Of a stretch of DNA of 64,000 nucleotides, positions 1-14,100 are shown piece by piece. The position numbers and the translations under genes were made by a program. Source of the stretch: Glandiceps talaboti (Eukaryota; Hemichordata; Enteropneusta; Spengelidae); NCBI RefSeq assembly GCF_964340395.1, contig NC_135563.1, positions 11,625,651 to 11,689,650 on the forward strand, in the 5' to 3' direction. Each line of letters begins with the position of its first letter. The stretch's first letter is position 1. The notes beneath the pieces are model-generated. The model did no database searches. It saw only the letters and a list, made by a program, of their open reading frames with translations, and was not told where the DNA came from.

Positions 1-1974
1 AAACAAGAAATTGATGTAATGAAAACTAGCATTAAAGTTATACCATAAACTGACGTACCAATTGTAGTTCATTTTTTTGGTAAAATTAGCATATAATACT
101 TGATGTAATTCATGTCCAGGAATTATATCATAACACCGATTTTTATATTAATTCAAAATATTTCAAATCTTTTGGAATAAGAAAAAAAACTGCAAATCAT
201 CCATTAACAATTAATATAAATCTAGGGGTCTCACTTAAGTACACATCAATTTCACCATGGTTTTCTAGAGTTCACTCCGGGGACTGCTATATTGCGTATA
301 TTTAATTTCTCTGGGAAAACCAGAAAACTAACTTTTTGACCCCTTTACGACCTGGACGTTGAACTAGATCTACATGTTGGAGTTTCAAATCAAAAACTTT
401 GGCAAATTATTTTTATGGGCATTATGGACAACATAATCAGTTGAATATTATGGGGCAAAATTTTGAATAAATATTATTGTAAACATACTGTGCCGTTATA
501 TTTTGGAAACACAAATCACACAGTGATAATTGTTAACCTTAATTTCACACTTGTTCAGTCCATTGTTTTAGTAATACAATACCACTCATGCATGTAATAG
601 TTTATATAGTCCTCAATTTTTTAGTTCATTCTTTTCTTCAATCTAGATAAAGTCAATATTCCAACCAAACACACAAAAATAAACATTACTATAACATTGT
701 GTAGTTTCAGTAGACAACATTAACAAAATTTGAATTCAAAGAAAAGTTTGCAAGCATTCACAAATGTATGAAGAGTCAAACAAAATTAAGTAAAAGTTAT
801 GTTTGGGGTCTTCTATTTTAGTCATATCCATAATTTGTCTTATTTTTATTTTGCTTTTTCAAGTCCCCCTAGTTCCTCAATTTAGAGATTATGCTCAGAA
901 ACGAAAACAAAATAAACTGAGAGGTAAGAAGAGAAACGCTATCTAGTTTAACTAGAGAACAGCGCCCTCATACAACATAACATAACTAAGTATTTTTGCT
1001 TCTCTTTCATAACCTACTGTTCAATATGTGTCAATCAAAAAGTTCTCACATTTTTCGAAAAAATTTCGATTTTGCCTATCATTTTAGATAAAAGATATTA
1101 TATCAGATATTATTTCAGAACACGCTTACGTCAAATCCTGACAATTTCAACAGATTTCTACAAAATGCAAATTTTAGGAACAAATGTCAACAAAGTTGTT
1201 ACAATAAGACAACTGACAAAATATTCTTTTTTTGACACTTATGTCAATGTCTGACCAGCAGCATCATTGACTGATTCTGCAAATCACGTGACATTTTTCA
1301 CCTAGATATTTATCAGAATATTGGACTTTAAACGTACAAATACTTTTCTAGACTTCATGGCTTCAGCCAGTCTATAATCAGTATCAATGACTGTCGTATA
1401 TCTTGATGGTGTTGACCACAAATGACATCAAGACAGAGTGTGTAACACTTCACAGATTGTATCGAATCGATACCTTTGAAATGACAGGTTGAAAGAAAAT
1501 GGTCTTCTCATGTATTAAACACATACTCAATTTGACTAAAAACAGGATGGCGTTTATTATAGGTGGATTTTTTTCCCAAAGGTGTCTACAATGAATATGA
1601 CTGTAAAACAACATTGTCCTGTCGTCTGCAGCATCAATGTTGTGTAAACACAAAATGAAAGCCAAACTAATGAAAACTAAATTAGAAACAAACCAACGTG
1701 ATCAACACTATTCAGTTTTTGATAAAATTTGATGTACAGTTTAACCAAAACTTTACATCAGTCAGACAGCATCAACATTATTATAATAGACAACATAGCG
1801 AAGTATAGTATATTTTTCATTGCGTAAGCATGAAGAGGGACTATTTAGGACCAAACAGCCACAAATTTGAAAAACATATCTAGCCATATTTCACAAGAAA
1901 TTTAGTTCAAGCTATTGTAGATAACTTGCTCGAAGTCATTATCTTTGACTAAAACTTTGTTTATCTGTACTTCA
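1..1974. other. 3' untranslated region or next intron
   Basis: No exon with a villin-headpiece reading was found on the minus strand, and nothing recognisable on the plus strand. The string agcgccctc at 962-970 is a partial CTCF-like core. Confidence 0.5.
1553..1558 (-). terminator. Possible polyadenylation signal for the short C-terminal form
   Basis: AATAAA on the minus strand, about 420 nt past the stop at 1975. It would end a transcript that reads through the donor at 2067. The motif is common in AT-rich DNA. Confidence 0.3.
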
Positions 1975-2153
1975 TTAATATGGACTAGTTACTTCAAGTC
2001 TATATTTTCTCTCTGAAGATGGTAAAGTTTTTGTTGTATAGTTTGATGTATCATCGTCATCGCTCACCATAAAACTTTCATCTCCTCGGGGTGGAGTCAT
2101 GCCAGGAGGCAATGTAGCTGCTTTACGGCGGCGTACATCCGGATACCAGGGTG
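1975..2153 (-). CDS. ABLIM: abLIM exon 13: last exon in window, with alternative end
   Basis: Acceptor ACAATTTACAG precedes phase 1 coding APWYPDVRRRKAATLPPG then MTPPRGDESFM. The LPPG part resembles KTASLPG of vertebrate abLIM. The frame then runs through VSDDDDTSNYTTKTL to a stop at 1975-1977. Alternatively a good donor, ATG|GTGAGC, ends the exon at 2068 in phase 0 and would lead to headpiece exons outside the window. Both outcomes are possible from sequence alone. Confidence 0.85.
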
Positions 2154-5100
2154 CTGTAAATTGTAACACTGTTAGTAGACATGAATATAGTACAACATAA
2201 CAGTATCTCGCTAAACAACGTTGCAAATCCCAAACTTTTTGTTAGTTATAATGCAAAATAAGAGAATAAACTCCAAATAAATGAAAATGAAACTCAAGTT
2301 TGAATCAATATAACAGCGCAGCAAGACAGTATTTTTTGTGTACTGCTCAAACAAATATTATGAATATAAAATAAAACATTCAAAAAAAAAATCTTAAGTA
2401 TAATCTAGAACATTTAGTACAGTATTAGTTTTCAGCTTTTTTTTTTAAATTTATAAAATTGTTAATTTTTATCAGTAAGGCTATCGCACTGAAAGCCACT
2501 GCATGGAGCAGTCTTGTGTTTTCCATATACTCACAATCGAAGTTAAAGACTGAAGTAAGTCTTGGCCCTTGGGGTGAAAGGTCAGATGCAGGTGCATGCA
2601 GGTCATGAAAAAAATATGTCATGCATGGGTTGACATGGTTACAATATGCAAATAAGAAAAAACACAAAGAATATTATGGAATGTTTAAGTTTTTGCATTG
2701 CAATGATATGGAAATTAACCGTTAACACAAGTTGAAACTTTTACATCCCTCCATTTATACAACATGGAAGAATTCCGTATTAAATTTCCAGGATTTAAAG
2801 GATTGCTGAGTATGGACAATATAAAGGAAACCTTGCTTCCTCACAAATGTAATGGAATGTTCTGGAAGTCTAATAAAGGGGGTTAAAGGTTATTCTTTTC
2901 TAGCTGAGAGAAAAGATGATTTAGTATGTTTGTTTGTTACTCTTCTCACCAATAAATTGACAGTGGATAATGCTAATGACTTTTTTCAAATGTTGGACTT
3001 GATTCGTGTTTGAGGGGAGGGGGGCTGAAATGGGGGATGGTATATTATGCAAATATTTGTGTTAGTCGAGATGTTAATTTTGCATTCCTTTGTAATATTA
3101 ATGCTTTTTTTTACAGAAACTATAAAAATGGCAACATAATTTACAACATATGCATAACTTATCGTAAATTATCATAAATTATCATACATGAAAGCTTAAA
3201 TCTAAATACGGAAAGTGTCATCTAGACTGAAAATAAATATTTGACACTTTTTTCTAGTAAGAGTTTTCGATCAAACATAAAAATACTGACAGGCTTATTA
3301 AGTGGCACATGCATTCTGTCATCTGCAAAAGCCTAGTGTTTTTGGTGACAGTAATGAGGAAACACATTTGATACAAATTACCTTTCATGAAGCAATATCT
3401 TTAAATCTCCTTCCGAAACCAGAAATGCCACAATTTAAGTTGAATTAAACTTCAGTCATTTTTCTCTCAAATGTTTTTGAAACTTTTGTACAAAACACTA
3501 AAATGTTTGTTATCCCTGTATTCCTATAATACTGTACTTAGTTAGATAACTTTTCCATATACTTACAAACTACACTATCTATTACAGATGTTCATAAAAT
3601 CTACAATAAATGTATCAATTTATGGTTGCCATGGTAATTAACTTTTCCATGGATTTTGGACTACACTGTAATTGCCTTATCTACAACAGCTGTTCATAAT
3701 ATCTACAAGAAATGTAGCATCAATTTTATTGTTGCCATGGTAACTACTCTAAAATCACTACAGCTTCATCAAGGTCAACCCACCTGCTGACTTTGGTTCG
3801 TACAGAGGGACTAGATGATGTCAGGTGATTTGATAGTTGATGAGATGAGAGAGAGATAAAAAAAAGAGAAAAACAATGCAACATTTATGAGTTACAAATA
3901 GATCACCAGTGTATCCACACAGATATATTAACTCTATCACTAGATACATAGATCATCCCTCCAGCGTCTTCCTCTGAACTTTGCCCTTTGACCTCACGGC
4001 TGACCGTCACCATGGAAATGATGCATTATGAGACATAAAAGTTCTGTGCAATAAGACAAGCAAACAATGTGAGCTTATATAAATGTATATACCTAACAGC
4101 ATAGCATATTGCAAGCACAGGATGTACACTTTCAGAGTGAAAACACCAGACAATATTCACTTTTTATACATAGAAATACAAGAAGTTGTTCCAAAGGCAA
4201 GTTATTGCTGATATCTGTTGGCTCTCCCAGTGTCTCTTGTTTTAAGTTTAAAAGTAAGAATCATTATTGCAGTACTTTTGGCAGAACTCCTTTCACAAAT
4301 CATGCTAAATATCAACATTTTTCTGTTTAAAAAAAGTTCATTTAAAAAAAAAAAATTCGCTGTCAAAACATTTATTTAAAATATTGTTTGTCTTACAATG
4401 TAATTAGTTTAAATAAAATCAACATTTGATAAAAACAACTGCTGTTCAATGAAATGAGAACATTTTGGCAAAAATAGTTTAGAGTAAGGCCAAAAAAAAA
4501 ATTGTTTCTGGTCATGACACATTGTCTAAAATTGTGCGACTATGCAATTTTTTTTCTTCTCAACAAACCTGTCACTCAATCTACTATTTATGACAGTTAC
4601 TGTTCTTTTTATTTAGTACTTTAGAGCAAGTGTGTATGTGGGGCAGATATCATTTGCTTGTTGAAGATTGGCTTTGCAGTTGTCTTCACTGAAGTAGGGA
4701 GAATTATTTTTGTGTTTCTCCCGGATTTGTAGACTGCATGGGCTGGACAGACATAGAAAAAACAAGAGGGCATTTAAGTGATGCAAGTGCTGACCAGAAA
4801 CAGTTTTTTTTTTTTTTGCCTAACGTTTAACATTTGTGAAAGGGTTGAAAATAGAGAGAACTGCTTCAAGAACTTGATAGGCTGCAGTGTCTGGAGTCCT
4901 TTATCTAATAGGTTGGCTGTTTGCGCCTTCTTCACCCAGCAAAGTAGTACAAGTAAGCTACATTATAATGCCTCATCCCAAAGGCAGCCAGCTCCCCCAA
5001 ATACATGCTGCAATATTATCGGACTACCAATATTGCAAATTTCTTGTCCTTTTGAAATTGTTACTGCAGCATGTACACTAAAAACCAGTGCATGCATTGC

Positions 5101-8100
5101 TGCAGCTAAACTACAGTACATCTGTACCATCATTAAAATTCAAATATCCTTGCTGTAAAAAAATATACATTGAAAGTGGCCCTTCCATTTTTACTGTGTA
5201 TTTGAAAAGGAGGAAAATAAGAATTTAGTGGTTGAATTCATTCATTCATTAAAACAAACTGAATGGAATTAAAGCAGTCATACCTAATTCTATGTTTCTC
5301 ATGACGCAATCAATCCTATATTTTTTCCACTCTGGCAATATATATATATTTTTTTTAATGTTGCCCTCTGTGGCAGGATTACAAAAATATCACCAACATC
5401 ACTGATTGTCTAATAGTGACCCCATGAGCATGTATCATTCATTGCCGAGATTTAGTAACTTTAATAAAACAAAATTGGGTCAAAGTTTCCTTGATTTTAA
5501 TTGTTATTTGTAAGTTACTCACAGGCCATAAAGTCTGATTATGAAATGAAAGTATCATCATCATGTACACATGCTTCACTTTTTTCATATTTTTAACCAA
5601 CCGACCAACCCATCACTTTCAAGGTTTTATGATGAGAAACAATAGAATTGAGTACAGACACCCTAATACAGCACTAGTACAGAACAGTTATAGATAACTG
5701 TACAACACGTATCATCAACAGTTTCAAACATTATCATAAACTTGATGTTCATCGAGTCATTTGAATCAACGATCATCCATACAAATGCCACAAATGATGC
5801 GACTTTCACATCAAATACAGGAACACACTCAACATTTCAAATAAATACAAATAAATTCATCAACTGAGTAACATTTGTATTTGGTTATCACTGTGTTTTG
5901 TTAAGAAAGGTTTACATATGGGACTAGTCATAAAAATTATATGGTAAAATATGGTAAAGTAGTACTGCTAATTTTGACTACTGAATTCTGAACATGACCT
6001 TTGACCTTAACTGAGCAAAAATATGAACTTGAAGACACCTACCTGCATACATTGATGTATCGTATCTAGTCTTTATATGTGGCTCATGGTCAGCTGACGG
6101 AGCACGGGAGGCATTTCGTGGATCCATATGTTCTGCTTTTTGCTTCTCCTCGACCAATTTCTCTTTGAGAATCTCCTTCCCAAGGGGCGATTTCACTTTA
6201 TCTACTTCTTTCTCGACTTTCTTCTTAAAACGGTCTTCGTTGTCCCCGTCCACATCGGTCATGGACTTGGCTTTGATTCTACCAATGCTGATGGGTGCTG
6301 GCGGGGCAGGCCAGTCCTCTCTCTCTATTTTTGGTACTTGGTTTGGTGGTGGTTTGGTACCACCAGGAAATCGCGACATCTTGACCAGCTCGTTAGACAT
6401 TTCTTTGTCTATGTGGCCTGTGGGCCTTTTTTTGAAGATCTCATAGTAAGACACTAGAAACACAAACAAACAAACAAAGTAAAACAGTGATACTTGACAA
6501 TATTACAAACATAGACAAGACTGGAAATGATGTTGGTTTTACAGCTCCATTACTACAGAGTGTATACTTGCAAGCAAACTGGATACAAATTTGTATATTT
6601 TGATAATTTTTTTAAATATTTGATAACATTTTGAGCTGTACTGCAAGTTATTGTATTATGACTGTCATAATTTCTTGTCATAATTTTGTTCACAGTTCCC
6701 ACCTTGCAATCATGTTCAATATATCACAAGAGGGTGCCCCGGAGGCTAAAATCACATGGCAGTACAAGAGTCAGTCAACACACAATGTTGCTAAAGACAG
6801 CTGTGTGTTCCTTACAATTACTTGATATCAATCAAACTTAGCTGATGTATTTTGAATGGTTGAGAATGCTACCAACTTTGGCAGCAAAACACCAAGAATT
6901 TTTTTTTTCTTCAAAGGAGGCCATATCACTCAACTGTCAGGGCCCAGTCTTAATTCTGTATCTGAACAGCACCCCTAGTTGCCAAACTATCAAATCTTTT
7001 GTATTTCTTATATAAACTGGCATATGGTGTACAAAGCCTTCAATTTTACAGGTATTTTTGTAGCTTGAGATCTAGCTCCATAAAAAGTACAAGCCTGCTG
7101 TATGTGCAAAGCCTAATGCAATGCAACTAAACTGCTGTAAGCAGAAGGCAGTCTAACTACAAGACTGTGAGTGCAAAGAAGGCTGTAAGGCATGTCAAGC
7201 TACAACCTGGTCAAGTCAATTCATGTCATGTAAAATCTAAGTGCAATCCTACATGCATATAGCTTTGAGCACACACACACACACACACACAATGTAGAAA
7301 GCTTTACAATGGACATTTAGACTACCGGTACATCTAAATGTGCATAGAGGCATTACACCAAGGTTCATCTGACATTGCAAATGCAATATGTGTCACACAT
7401 TTTCAACTTTAGCAAATATAATTGAAATATATAAATATGGAGGCCAAACTTCAGAGAAAGCTAATTATCGATGTTATTACTGAGATGAACCTCTTTTATA
7501 AATGCATATACATGTACATACATAAAATTGAAGCTATTAAAAGGAGTTCTACAGCTTGTCATTTCTCTGTTTACAAATTTAAGGACAATCGCACAATATC
7601 ACACAAGTTCAATAAACAACATTCGTTCCTTTGGAGGGTGGGGTCGTGGCTTCAATGCAACTGCTGAACTTAATTTTCGCACTTCAAATCAAATTTTGAA
7701 AACTTTCATACCTTCAATGATAACATGTTCTGTATTTACTACTGAGATTCTGATAAGTTGATTACAATTTACTGCTAATGTGATACAGTGCTGGGTTTCT
7801 AGTGTGTTTACCATGTTTTTACATTGAATAGATCGTAGGGGTGTGACTGCTACAATTTTCACCATGGTTTACATCATATGTAAATTTGTCAATGTCGCAC
7901 TTGTGGATGTTCATTTAGGGGGAGGGAGAGGGGGTTTCAGTCTATGAACAAAGTTTGCTTATTGAGCCTGTGTGAAGTTACACAATTGTCCCTTAATGAG
8001 TTTTGTTTTCCTAGGGTGTAGTCATCATGTGTGACTTAGTTTGGTGATGGTAATTTACAACTATGACACACATTTCACATGTGACATCAGATGAACCGAG

Positions 8101-11100
8101 TTGTACATTTCACTGCATCAACAGCTTGCTAGTTAGTCTGAATTAGATGTCTCATTCCCTGTTGGAATGTACGCAGATCATTGCCATGGCAACAGGTAAG
8201 AACCTGCAGATTAGTACCACACCAAAGCTTGCTTTTTAAGCAAAAAGCATTTATTTTATTAATAATTATTTGTTGTCTTAGGAAGCAATAGAAAATCAAA
8301 CATTTGATCAATACTGATCGAATCACAAAAACCAAGCACTCTAGACTGAGTTTTATACCTGGTCGACCTTTGGGTGGCGTTGTCTTTAATATCGGTGTGT
8401 CACTGAAGGAAAATTCTTTTTCTGTTGTGAGCATGAGTCAAAAAAGAAATAAGATAAATTAATAAACTATGATTAAAAGAAAATCACCAGGTAAATAAAT
8501 CAGATTAAAGTAAATATAAATAAACTGTTATGAAAAGTTAATTATAACAAATCTGAAAGAATGCTAAATACGGTTGAAATAATTAAAAACTTAAAAGTTG
8601 GTAGAGGAAAGAAATTGAGGATGAACTAAGAAGGATCAAAGTTATTCATAATTTGTGATGTATAACACAGCTGTTAAATTGTTGCTATGGTTACATAAAG
8701 GTCAAAGTTTAGTTGCTTAAAACTTCAGGCACCAAACACACTAATTCATCACCTTTGTACTTACGTTCATGTAAAATCTCACAAACTGATCTGGGATGTG
8801 GAAATATTCCAGATGAAGAACACAACAAACCTCACACACTCGCTACAAACTCAGACTTTATAGTTACACTGCAATCAATCTTTATTTTATGTCTGATCAG
8901 AAAAGATGCGAAGTCAATAACCAAAACATCGGAACTATTTACCATTCAATCAAAATGTCAAATTCATGATTGAGTTATGTGTACAATTGATGCTTTCTCG
9001 TTAGTTTCATGTCTATTTCAATTTGAATCAATTCAATTGTTATTTTTAACTAAATCTACTATTTACTCATAATGACATTCATTTTCACTTGTCACAATGC
9101 AACATTTGATAAATTTAAAAAAAGAAGAACTTTGACATTGCATTAAATTTTAAAATGAATTATTATCTCTGTATTATACAGATTCCAGGGCACAACATAC
9201 TGATAGGAGGGAACATGCATTCTTATATTATTTTAACATGCTGGATTCACAGTGGACAAAAAAAGAAAAAAGACATTCAATGGAACATAACATTACCAGA
9301 GTAGATGTAGTCTGGCTTGGAAAAGACATACATTAAAACATACGATGCACAGAAGTAGAGAGATAAGCAGAAAAAGAGAAGGAAAAAATAAAAATAATAA
9401 TCAATTAATATAAAGCAATATATTTATCACTTTAAGATAGAATACTGGCTTTAACCTTACCCCTTAACTTTGTGAATAAAAGAATGCCAGCAAATGCTTT
9501 CTAACATTTACATTATCCTCATATACATTGCACACCCACTAAGCCCATTTCATATACATATTCAGTGGGTATGACATTTTCATACCTACTGAGCCCATTT
9601 CATACCCATTTCATATTGACAGCGCCCACTTCATTCCCTTTGAGTTCATTTCATATGCATTTCACAGCCATTGAGCCCATTTCATACCCACTGGGCCCAC
9701 TCTATACCCATATCATACACACTGGGCCCATTTCATATGCATTTCACAGCCATTGAACCCATTTCATACCCACTGTGCCAACTCCATATCCATATCATAT
9801 ACACTGGGCCAACTTCATATGCATTTCATAGCCATTGAGCCCATTTCATACCCACTATGCCAACTGCATACCCATATCATACGCACTGGGCCAACTTCAT
9901 ATGCATTTCATACCCACTGAGCCCATTTCCAAAACACTGAACCAATCATACCCACTATCAAAATGTACAATACATGTACAACCCAGCAACCTTAGCATAT
10001 ACTCATTAAACCCGTAATAATACCATATAATATATTCAGAGTTGTCCATGCATATAGACTAATTGGCAAGCATAAAAAGTAAGCAAGGTATATCAGACAA
10101 AGATAGAAAAGATGTCACAACATGCATGGAATAGCAGTTATGAATTAATATAAATCTCAAACAAATGGAAAAGTACACAAACTTGCCAAACTTGTTGACA
10201 AGTAATCTACTTCTTATTGCTGCATTCATTTCATTTTTACAGAACATTTTCACGCCAGGATAAGACTTCTTTTATCAGTATGGGGAGAGAGTTGTTGTTA
10301 GTACTCAATTCTTGCACTCAATCGAATCCAAAGGGTCTCATTTCCCTGTTTGTTACATTCAAACACTTACCCTATACCCTACTGTAGCATAACATTCCCA
10401 TGATTCCCTGCTATACACGACCTTACCTGGTCTATGAAAGTTCTGTGTCTTGGGAGGTTCTGGTGAAGTGGGTGTACGTGGGTAGACATATCCACCAGCA
10501 TATTTTGGTGAAAGATAGGTTTGATTGATGTTAGGAGTCGACGGACTTCCTGATTTACATTCCGGTGAAGACACAGACAGATAACTGGGGCTGGTGTCAG
10601 ATGTGGACAGTCTTGGTGTGGATTTATACTGTCAAAATAGGTTTATTAAATATTAGATATTTTGATTATTTAGTTTCTGTGGACTCAATTATGATAATCA
10701 CAGTATTAGGAGACCCATCACCAAACTTCATTGTTTTTTTAAATAGCTGTTACAACTGTCTGCCATCTGCAAACTACAATCTTTTTCAATGAACTGTTAC
10801 ATTAGTTTTCACCAACAAATTTCATAACATATATAATGTGATAGATTTACATGTCATTTACTGCATAGACTTCACAAATTTGCTGCAAGTTCACAATCAT
10901 GTTTTTGCTTCACAATCATGCAATAAGATTTCTCCGCAACACTTGGGAAATTGGGCAACCTTTTTCTGCAACTCTTGTAAATTCGACAAGCTTAGAATTG
11001 ACACTATAAATATAAGAAATCTACTTCAGAATATTCAGATTGATGTATAAGGTATTCCATGCTGTATTTGTTTGTTTGTGAAAGCTGTAGTGTTATTTCC

Positions 11101-14100
11101 GTTTTTGTTTTTTTGTTTCGTGAATATTTTTTGCCAAATAAAATCAAATAAAATCAAATAATTTGAAGGCAAAATTTTGATGTTTATACAACAAGAGTGT
11201 ACTCTGTAGACTGGTGTTTCATACGTCACAAAAGTTGTATGAGAAGTGTTGGTGTTTGTAGTCAAAATATTCTTAGATTTCAATTAGTTCAGTAGGAAGA
11301 AAGTAACAAACCATTGAAAACAATACAACAAAAATCTATAAATCAAATAGAAAAACATTTGATAATTGCATCTGATGAAATATTTAACTGTAAACTTGGT
11401 TATATTTGCCAAGTGATTCTGTTGATAGAAAATGTAAGTCTAAATTTTGTTACTTTTAGTAACCATTTTTGGATCATTTTTATAAATCTCATTAAGTTGA
11501 TGCAAGATAGGTTGTGTGTATAACATAAACCTGAAATATTTTTTTTTCATAATTAATAAAATTATAATATCATAAATGTGTAATTTCAATTTTGGGTGAC
11601 TGCATATTTTTTCAGGAACCAAGTAACATAGTCTAAAACAGAAAATTGTATTTTCAAAATCAGGTATGCTATCACACACTCATGACATGTGTTGTCATGT
11701 GCTGATTTGAGCTGAAGAGTGTAATTTACAACATCAAAATCAAAACGTGGAATCCGATGTAATTACAACAGCATAACTATCACTCTAACATATTCACTAC
11801 TTCCGCAACCTTAACACCCCTATAAAATCCATAATAGATAAACCTCTAATGGGAAAACAATAGGGTTATTCCAAAAGATGATAGTTTTGAGGGGTTTACA
11901 CACATCCATTCCTACTATACCAACCTTTCGGCTATGTCTGCTGTAGTCAAACTGTTTAGCGTTCTCTTTGATAGAGGTGGGTGAAAATGTAAAGTACTGT
12001 AAAGAGGATGGTAATAATAACAATCATAATATGAGTTAGTTAGTTTATGGCATATGGGTTGTTATGGCAACTGTTGTCATGCACGCAGTGGGGGTCATGT
12101 TGGGTGTGTAAGTATGTATGGTAGTGTTACTGGACTTTTTTTATGTGTTATTGTTTGTGTCAGTTTTTCAAATTCAAGGGATCATTTCTGTTGTTTTTGT
12201 ACTTTTTTGCAAGAAATTAAATTCTGAAAAATATCATATTCCTTAGATTTCAAGCACTGAATAAAAATCTCCAATTATACTGTTCTTGCCTCCTGAGGGC
12301 TCCCTTTCAATTTTTTTGTCTTAAAAAAGTTCTACAGAATTTTTCCAAATAACAATTTGCACTTAAAGTTATCATCACAGCTTTTTTGATAAGGTTTTTG
12401 ATTTTGTGAAATCAAGATCAAAAAATTTTATGCAAAATTATCTGCCATTTTGTTTTGAATTACATATTTGACCATGACATTGCTTCAGATGTGTTGTGTG
12501 TACTTGATGGTTTGTGAATTTGATGTTTTGAGTGACATGAAGATAATGTTTGTTGTTTTGATGTCGTGGGCGATAAATATTTATGATTTTCAACGTGACA
12601 CAGAAGCAAAATAATGACAGTTTCAACAATTCATGGGAATATTGTTGCTACACATATAGTCTGTACGATATCCTGTGTTGGAGCGCCCTCATTGGCCTTA
12701 CCCCTCTCAGGGGAAGGCTGATGAGAGGGCCCTCCTTGGCCCAATAATTACCCCTCCGAAGAGCAGGCAGATGAAGGCTAAAACGACACAAGATATCTTA
12801 CAGTCTTACACATGTAGTTTTTCAAGACATTATCAAGGGGTAAATATGGTGTGGTGATACATTCAGAAAATGTGACTGTACATGTAGTGTATCTGTGCTA
12901 ATATATGTTACAGAGGCGCAACTGATATATGTAACATACTCTAAAATAAAATACATGCATACAATTGATAATTTCTGACCCTCATGTCCATAATAACAAT
13001 TCTAGTGACAGTAGATGAAGTACCTTATGAGAAAAGTGTACAAAATGCAAGAAAAAGTGCCATTCTTTTTACAACTAGTTTATTTTCAATGTGTAGAGCA
13101 CTATACCAATAGCCACCACTAGAGGGCACCATCTACAGAAATTTTTGTCACAGATGGATTGTTGACTACAGACGTGACATGAGAATCAAATAATGGAAAT
13201 AAAAATTGTACTTTATTGCTAGTATTTGTTGTTTGTGTTTCGCTTTACATGCATTATGTACGAATTAAAAACATGCTCAGTGGTAGGGAAAGAAAGTTTA
13301 AGGATGACAGAGTTCATGTAATGGGGTAAGAAAGAATGGAACCAACCAGAACTTGCAAACTATCATGCTACCAAACCCCAAATGACCTCATTTACTGATT
13401 TAAATATATGACAATCTGCTACTTGAAGATGCAGTTAATTTATAACACTACAAGGTATCTATCATATTACACAAATAGTGCATGTTTTTTTCTTCTTCAA
13501 AATTTTATATTTGAAATTTCAGAATTACAGTGTTGGCATATCAGCATCATTTCAGTAGGGTATAGTTTACACTACGCATACTTCAACTTGATTTCTAGTA
13601 TTTTTAGATATGAATTCCTATCCACTACCATTAAAATCTACAGTAAGTAATTTTTTAAAAGTATTTTTTTAAATAGTTATTTTCATATCATTATTAGTAA
13701 CCTTAAAGTTATCAATAAGTAAGATTAGGCATTCGTACAGAAGCTGAGTACTTTTGTGGGAAGAAATATCCAGTTTATATCTGGTTTACCAGAGATTTAG
13801 CTACAACAAAGTACATACGTTAATGTACTGATTTTCATCAAAACCTGGGTTTTACCTTTGGATCGACTCCATTCAAGGCGTTTCTACAATCCGGGTGCCA
13901 TATTGTTGATCCTGTCAGGACGAAAAAGTAATAAATAACATATAAATGCAAGTAGTATTTCAACAGTTTTCAAATGTCAACTTAAACATCAATAACACAA
14001 GAATTACAAGTACAAAAAAAAATCTTTACTTTACTGACATTACTTTCCAATAATTGTCCAACAATGTTTGTCATCAAATATTGTGTTGATAAACGCATGT

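Larger units (their letters stand above)
2154..6042 (-). other. Intron between exons 12 and 13
   Basis: Holds the candidate microexon 3784-3810, a tandem duplication at 3549-3745 and simple A/T runs. Nothing else was recognised. Confidence 0.75.
8422..10426 (-). other. Intron between exons 10 and 11
   Basis: Contains the minisatellite 9535-9960 and the candidate microexon 9297-9311; otherwise A/T-rich sequence without recognisable features. Confidence 0.75.
11997..13855 (-). other. Intron between exons 8 and 9
   Basis: Holds a CTCF-like motif inside a repeat copy (13060-13145). The rest is unremarkable; the GC-richer patch 12675-12780 has no readable product. Confidence 0.65.

Noticed and set aside
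1-1974. Villin headpiece exon
   Set aside because: Looked for the family's typical ending (LPLWRRNDMKKKAKLF-like) on the minus strand and found none; it is either outside the window or not used.
2500-2600. Minus-strand stretch ending GATTGTGAGT, resembling an exon with a donor
   Set aside because: No acceptor with the needed phase 1 and open frame lies upstream within reach.
3957-4020. Minus-strand coding-like stretch MVTVSREVKGQSSEEDAGGM
   Set aside because: No donor follows in any compatible frame, and the possible acceptor (CGGTCAG) leads to a stop. Left out as an exon, though not fully excluded.
6128-6457. Plus-strand frames of about 100 codons
   Set aside because: Antisense shadows of exon 12, which has phase, splice sites and family similarity on the minus strand.
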